The notes under the pieces are model-generated. The model searched no databases. It was not told the DNA's origin and saw only the letters and a program-made list of their open reading frames with translations. A stretch of 37,581 bases of DNA. Source: Paenibacillus tepidiphilus. GTDB taxonomy: Bacteria > Bacillota > Bacilli > Paenibacillales > Paenibacillaceae. The position numbers were made by a program, and so were the translations under genes. Below are positions 33,761 through 37,581 of the stretch, piece after piece. The first letter of the stretch is position 1, and each line of letters begins with the position of its first letter. The DNA lies in contig NZ_VWRQ01000036.1 in assembly GCF_008635795.1 (NCBI RefSeq), forward strand, positions 1 to 37,581. Reading direction: 5' to 3'.

Positions 33761-35707
33761 TCAGATAAGATTTTTCTTCAGGTTTCGCAAATAACGGCTG
33801 CGGATCATGAAGAAATACAGTCCCTGGGCTGCCAGATAACCGACCAGCACCGCTCCCGTCTCGAGGACGATGGACAAGTAGAACAATCTCTGCAAGGCAA
33901 TAAAGGCGAACACACTGTGCAGCACCGCCAGTCCCACCGGCACGAAGAACAACAGGGCAAGCTGCACCGTTACCGTGCGGTTCAGTTCCGTTTCGGTCAG
34001 ACCCATTTTGGACAGGGTGGAATACTGGAGGCGGTCATGGTCCATGTCCATATACAGCCGGAAATACAGGAAGCTGCCAGCCGCGATAAAAAAGACCGTG
34101 CCCACCAGCAGTGAAGCAAACAGCATCGTGCTGTACAGTGTGCGCTGGATTTCAAACAATGTGCCGCTGACGACCACCGCATACGGCGAGTCCTTCTCGT
34201 AGGCAACCTTGCCCTTCTCCGTCAATTCCGAAGCAATGCCCACGGTCCGTTCGAAATTCTCCATATAAAATCCTGTGTACCAGTCGCTTTGCACCGGGGT
34301 AACCGCCGCGAACAAGCTGTCGCTGACCACGATGCCGCTGAAGTCTCCCCCGTCCCTGCCGTCCAGCTCCGGCAGCAGGTATTCGGCGATGGGCACATGT
34401 CCCGTATAGCCGGTCTCCTCAATGACGATGCCCTGCGTCAGTGTATATACAGCCCGCACCCGGTCGGCGGTCAGGCTGCGGTCACGCTGCGAGCCGATCA
34501 TGACCAGGCCCTCGCCCTCTTCAAGCGGCGGCTCCTGCGGGGTGAACCCGGCATGCTTAAGTGCCTGCAGGTAATCGCTGTAGGCCATGAGCGGAAGCCG
34601 TTCTGTCCGGTCCGGCCCGGTCTGCGAAGCCACCTCTGCCACCTTGATCGGAATCGTCAGTGTGGCATAAGGCTCCTGCAGCCGGTCCAGCTCCATGGCA
34701 ATCCCGGCCAAATCCGTCTGGGCAGCATAGCTGCCATGGCCGCCTTTGGCAACATATCCGACAGCCGCCGGATAATCCAGCTGCAGCTCCCGGGACAACG
34801 TGTGGATGGAAGCGAACACTCCGACGGAAGTAAAGGACACCGCCGTCACGATGGTGACCATAAAGAACATCCGTCCGTTGTCCTTCCAGCGGTAAGACAG
34901 CCCCGAGAAGGTAATGATATTCGTGCGGCGCCAGTACAGGCGCCGCACCTTGCGCACCAGGCTGACCAGGTATGGGCCGAGCTGTGTGTAGAAGAGGTAC
35001 GTGCCGAGTACGGTAATACACACAACGGGAGCCATCATGCGCTCCACGGTAGCTGCGCTTGTTGTCGCAGCCAGCGTATAGCCCGCAAGCAGCAGCACCG
35101 CCGACGCCAGCGCAAGCGGACCCGACACCTTCGGCTCCTCTTCGCCCCGCCGTCCGCCCTGGAACAGCCCCCGCGACTCATTGCCAATGAAGGCGAAGGT
35201 GGACAGCGAAATCAGCATGAACAGCAGTGCGAAGCTGCAGACGGTCAGCACCGGCGCATGCCAGGAGAGATAGAACTTCAGCGGCTCGATGCCCAGAAAG
35301 CCGGAGCCGATCATCAGAAACAGCTTGCCGAGCAGAAGTCCGAGCAGGGTGCCGGTGACAATGGCGGTGCTGCCGATGATCATATTTTCCAGGAACACCA
35401 TCGTGTTGAGCTGGCGCTTCGTCATGCCGTGCATCAGCAGAATGCCGAATTCGGTCCGCCGTGACTGCAGGAAGCTGCCGACCGACACCAGCACAAATAA
35501 TGAGCAGAACACAAAGATAATGCCTTCCGCTGCCAGCATCGTGTTCGCCGCCGTACCGAGAATCATTTCCCCGGAAATGGCAGGATGGTAAATAAAGAGC
35601 GCACACAGGAAGAAGATCATTACCGAAAACGCGCTGCTGACGAAATATGCAGCGTATTTGCGCTTATTCCGGATTACGTTCCTATAAGCGAACTGCCGAA
35701 ACGTCAT
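33761..35707 (-). CDS. BceB-type ABC transporter permease (FtsX-like)
   Basis: This is the membrane subunit of a peptide-antibiotic sensing and resistance transporter. It has 648 residues with ten predicted membrane segments. A FtsX-like region lies at about 60-180, and a large extracellular domain of about 200 residues (about 310-520) lies between segments seven and eight. That domain is the hallmark of BceB/YtsD permeases and contacts the peptide and the kinase. It overlaps the ATPase gene by 26 bases. The likely substrate class is bacitracin or other lipid-II-cycle peptides, judging from the family and from the neighbouring DedA and UppP genes. The exact peptide is unknown. Confidence 0.92.
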   Translation of the reverse strand: MTFRQFAYRNVIRNKRKYAAYFVSSAFSVMIFFLCALFIYHPAISGEMILGTAANTMLAAEGIIFVFCSLFVLVSVGSFLQSRRTEFGILLMHGMTKRQLNTMVFLENMIIGSTAIVTGTLLGLLLGKLFLMIGSGFLGIEPLKFYLSWHAPVLTVCSFALLFMLISLSTFAFIGNESRGLFQGGRRGEEEPKVSGPLALASAVLLLAGYTLAATTSAATVERMMAPVVCITVLGTYLFYTQLGPYLVSLVRKVRRLYWRRTNIITFSGLSYRWKDNGRMFFMVTIVTAVSFTSVGVFASIHTLSRELQLDYPAAVGYVAKGGHGSYAAQTDLAGIAMELDRLQEPYATLTIPIKVAEVASQTGPDRTERLPLMAYSDYLQALKHAGFTPQEPPLEEGEGLVMIGSQRDRSLTADRVRAVYTLTQGIVIEETGYTGHVPIAEYLLPELDGRDGGDFSGIVVSDSLFAAVTPVQSDWYTGFYMENFERTVGIASELTEKGKVAYEKDSPYAVVVSGTLFEIQRTLYSTMLFASLLVGTVFFIAAGSFLYFRLYMDMDHDRLQYSTLSKMGLTETELNRTVTVQLALLFFVPVGLAVLHSVFAFIALQRLFYLSIVLETGAVLVGYLAAQGLYFFMIRSRYLRNLKKNLI

Positions 35708-36452
35708 GGCCGGCTCCCCCCATCAGCGACAGCATGTCGATAATGTTCTGGAAGAAGGCTGCACGGCTGGCGCCGCGGTACATTTCGTTGTAGAACCGCC
35801 CGTCTTTGATAAAGATCACCCGGTTGCAGAAGCTGGCGCTGTTCGCATCATGCGTCACCATCAGAATCGTAGCCCGTTCCTCGGCGTTGACTCCGGCGAG
35901 CAGCTGCATAATTTCGTCTGCCGCCCTGGAATCAAGGTTCCCTGTCGGTTCATCCGCCAGAATCAGCGCAGGCCGGTGGATCAGCGCGCGGGCAATCGCC
36001 ACCCGCTGCATTTGACCGCCGGAGATTTCGTACGTCCGCTTCGGCAGCAGCGGGGTAATCTCCAGCCTTGCTGCTACTTCATGCAGCCGCCGCTCCATCT
36101 CGGCCACCGGTGCACCGGCCAGCGTCAGCGGCAGGACGATGTTCTCCTCCACGGTAAGCGTGTCGAGCAGGTTGAAATGCTGAAAGACAAATCCCAGCTC
36201 CTTGCGGCGGAACAATGCTTTGTCATTGCGGGAGAGTGTGTTCGGGTCCCGGCCGGCAATCACGATCTCGCCGGAGGTCGGCTCATCGCTCCCTGCGATC
36301 AGGTTGAGCAGCGTGGTTTTGCCGCTGCCCGAGGGACCCATAATGCCGACGAATTCTCCCGGCTCCACCGCAAAACGGATATGGTTCAGCGCATGGGTTG
36401 ACACCTTGCCCTCATATATTTTGGATAAATTGTGGACGTCGACGATGGGCAA
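35682..36452 (-). CDS. BceA-type ABC transporter ATP-binding protein
   Basis: This is the cytoplasmic ATPase of the transporter. Walker A is GPSGSGKTT (39-47), the Q-loop glutamine is Q91, the signature is SGGQMQRV (144-151), Walker B is ALILADEPT with E168, and the switch histidine is H201. The protein has 256 residues and an extended C-terminal tail typical of BceA. The start is TTG at 36452, 9 bases after AAGGAG. A BceR-like operator and a TATAAT element lie upstream. The usual bceR-bceS two-component genes are not adjacent in this window, so the control genes must be elsewhere. Confidence 0.95.
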   Translation of the reverse strand: MPIVDVHNLSKIYEGKVSTHALNHIRFAVEPGEFVGIMGPSGSGKTTLLNLIAGSDEPTSGEIVIAGRDPNTLSRNDKALFRRKELGFVFQHFNLLDTLTVEENIVLPLTLAGAPVAEMERRLHEVAARLEITPLLPKRTYEISGGQMQRVAIARALIHRPALILADEPTGNLDSRAADEIMQLLAGVNAEERATILMVTHDANSASFCNRVIFIKDGRFYNEMYRGASRAAFFQNIIDMLSLMGGAGHDVSAVRL

Positions 36453-36490
36453 GTCTTCTCGCTCCTTCTCCCTTAAGCTGGATTGTCTTC

Positions 36491-36554
36491 ATTATACAAA
36501 CAGTAACCGGCAGCTGCTATTTCTGAAACTTACAGTCAACTTACAATACTGTAA
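36491..36554 (-). promoter_or_regulatory. BceA-type promoter with BceR-like operator
   Basis: TTACA-N4-TGTAA at 36541-36554 exactly fits the BceR-box form TNACA-N4-TGTAA, and an extra TTACA half-site lies 11 bases away at 36530-36534. A TATAAT -10 is at 36496-36491 on the minus strand, with no good -35. The operator centre is about 63 bases upstream of the predicted start, consistent with an activator. Confidence 0.6.
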
Positions 36555-36591
36555 GCTGGGAAGAGGGGCGCCTGCTTCCTGCACCTGCACC

Positions 36592-36830
36592 GTTTACTTT
36601 TGTTCTTCAATTTACTCTCTACACCACAATGTTACTCTGCGCCTAGAACGATACTTCCCACCCGCAATGTTACTCTCCGCATAGAACGATACTCTCTACA
36701 CCATAAATGTTACTTTCCGTGTAGAACAATACTCTCCACAACGCAGATGTTACTCTCCGCCTAGAACGTTACTCTCCACAACGCAGATGTTACTTCCCGT
36801 AAACTAACTAATTTACTCTTCACACCGCAC
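36592..36830. repeat. 40-bp tandem repeat, about six degenerate copies
   Basis: The words TGTTACT at 36630, 36668, 36708, 36748 and 36788 are spaced 38, 40, 40 and 40 bases apart, with a degenerate further copy from 36592. Each unit contains two half-units with the motif TTACTCTCC, alternately 19 and 21 bases apart. The region lies between the divergent BceA-type gene and the SemiSWEET gene and has no open frame of note. Confidence 0.85.
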
Positions 36831-36926
36831 CCGGCTGAGTACATACGCACCTTATTTCTCTGCGGCGAATATACCGTTAGAGGGCAGCCGATAGGCCCGA
36901 ATCCACTGAAAGTGCGAGGTGTACAT

Positions 36927-37190
36927 ATGTTATTTTCCCTGCTGCAGCTGACCGGCGGCCTGATTCTCTCCTTGGGCTGGATTCCGCAGATCGCTAAGAT
37001 CATCAAGACCCGTTCCGTAGCCGATCTTAGTCTGAACGCCTACCTGCTGATGCTGCTCGGCATCGGCCTGATGGAAGCTTACGCGATCAATCTGGCTGCC
37101 GGAGGGATCGGATTTGCTTTTTTGATTACCAATACATTGTCGCTGGCCGTCGTGCTGACGGTGGTGGGGCTAATTTTTCGATACCGGTAG
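36927..37190 (+). CDS. SemiSWEET-type PQ-loop sugar transporter
   Basis: This is a small membrane protein of the MtN3/SWEET family that functions as a dimer to move sugars along their gradient. It has 87 residues with three hydrophobic segments. The PQ-loop is GWIPQIAKIIKTRS, with P20-Q21, and the second conserved stretch is LSLNAYLLMLLGIGLMEAYAI. I chose the ATG at 36927 because GAGGTG lies 5-6 bases upstream; an in-frame GTG at 36912 is possible. It is a single-gene unit whose substrate is unknown. It is divergent from the BceA-type gene across the repeat region. Confidence 0.88.
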   Translation: MLFSLLQLTGGLILSLGWIPQIAKIIKTRSVADLSLNAYLLMLLGIGLMEAYAINLAAGGIGFAFLITNTLSLAVVLTVVGLIFRYR

Positions 37191-37239
37191 TGCCGGCTAC
37201 GGTCAGAGTGGCCGCATTAGCAGCCGGATTATAGAGATA

Positions 37240-37460
37240 ATTGCAGAATGTACAACTATTATTAAGCTTTTTCCTGCAAAATGGATCTTAATTGCACTTT
37301 GTACAACTATATCCGCTCATTTGCCAGGATATTGGCTGGTTGCCCTATAATAGATGTACAGAATACATCTATCTGTTGAAAATGTGCGTTCCAGAGCGAT
37401 TTAGTTGTACGATTTACACTTAAACGCTGCCGACCTATTGCACCGTGCACATACCTCCAC
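37240..37460. repeat. Cluster of short repeats with TGTACAACTA core
   Basis: Direct copies of ATTGCA-N3-4-TGTACAACTAT occur at about 37240-37259 and 37291-37310. A related AGATGTA-N5-TACATCT palindrome is at 37352-37370. An inverted GTACAAC copy lies at about 37404-37410, and an ATTGCAC-GTGCAC variant at 37437-37450. Spacing of the first three is 51 and 55 bases. No gene is seen in this stretch. Confidence 0.55.
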
Positions 37461-37530
37461 AGCCCCCTAATTAAGTTGGAGTCCTCCCCCACGAAAATGT
37501 AGACTTAATACATGGAGGAGGATGAGCTTA

Positions 37531-37581
37531 ATGGGAAAAATGTCCGCACAGAGAGAAAAGGCTGCACAAGAGGTCTTGTCT
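37531..37581 (+). CDS. Start of a gene cut by the window edge, possibly a transposase
   Basis: ATG at 37531 follows GGAGG by 9 bases and the frame is open for 17 codons (MGKMSAQREKAAQEVLS) to the edge. The sequence before it, TGGAGTCCTCCCCCACG from 37477, could be a terminal repeat of an insertion sequence, because TG-starting ends 50-60 bases before a transposase frame are common. The family cannot be told from 17 residues. Confidence 0.4.
   Translation, partial: MGKMSAQREKAAQEVLS

Noticed and set aside
36592..36830. The 40-bp repeats as a CRISPR array
   Set aside because: The units are degenerate and contiguous, with no unique spacers between conserved repeats and no cas genes nearby.

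Overview
The window looks like chromosomal DNA of a Gram-positive, spore-former-type Firmicute, most probably Paenibacillus. The evidence is strong GGAGG-type ribosome sites, YesM/YesN-type sugar-transport regulation, an Fnr with a C-terminal cysteine cluster, and moderate GC content. Both edges carry what look like the first codons of mobile-element genes: an IS630-like transposase at 1-103 and an unassigned start at 37531-37581.

Layout. (1) 0.6-6.6 kb, minus strand: a carbohydrate ABC importer (lipoprotein, two permeases, no ATPase) followed by a YesM-type kinase and a short YesN-type regulator. A cre-like CcpA site lies upstream and a terminator ends the unit. (2) 7.1-22 kb: an anaerobic and nitrosative block with pflA, pflB, adhE, an esterase-like hydrolase, fnr, a Nudix hydrolase, nirB-nirD-nirC, a secreted lipoprotein of unknown role and scdA. 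(3) 22.2-29 kb: mixed small units, including an unknown cysteine protein, an HxlR regulator, a Gfo/Idh oxidoreductase, a TVP38-type membrane protein, an MsrA-MsrB fusion, a GNAT enzyme, a DUF4349 lipoprotein and a 50-residue DUF1540 protein at 28776-28928. (4) 29.2-31.5 kb: cobalamin-independent methionine synthase. (5) 32.1-36.5 kb: a co-directional set of a BceAB-type transporter, a DedA protein and UppP, all plausibly acting on the undecaprenyl-phosphate cycle. (6) 36.5-37.6 kb: a 40-bp tandem repeat, a SemiSWEET gene, a second short-repeat cluster and the edge element.

How it fits together. The Fnr protein has a CRP-like recognition helix, which predicts binding to TGTGA-N6-TCACA. Matching or near-matching sites lie upstream of nirB (two perfect), pflB (two, forming a perfect 14-bp inverted repeat), adhE (one, also Rex-like) and fnr itself. 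At nirB and pflB the paired sites are 21 bp apart, and the proximal one sits about 41-43 bp upstream of the predicted start. This reads as one Fnr-activated fermentation and nitrite-ammonification regulon, with ScdA repairing iron-sulfur and di-iron centres damaged by the NO that nitrite respiration generates. The most novel-looking items are the repeated paired-site promoter design, the BceAB-DedA-UppP set with a BceR-type box but no adjacent two-component genes, and the two intergenic repeat families near the right edge.
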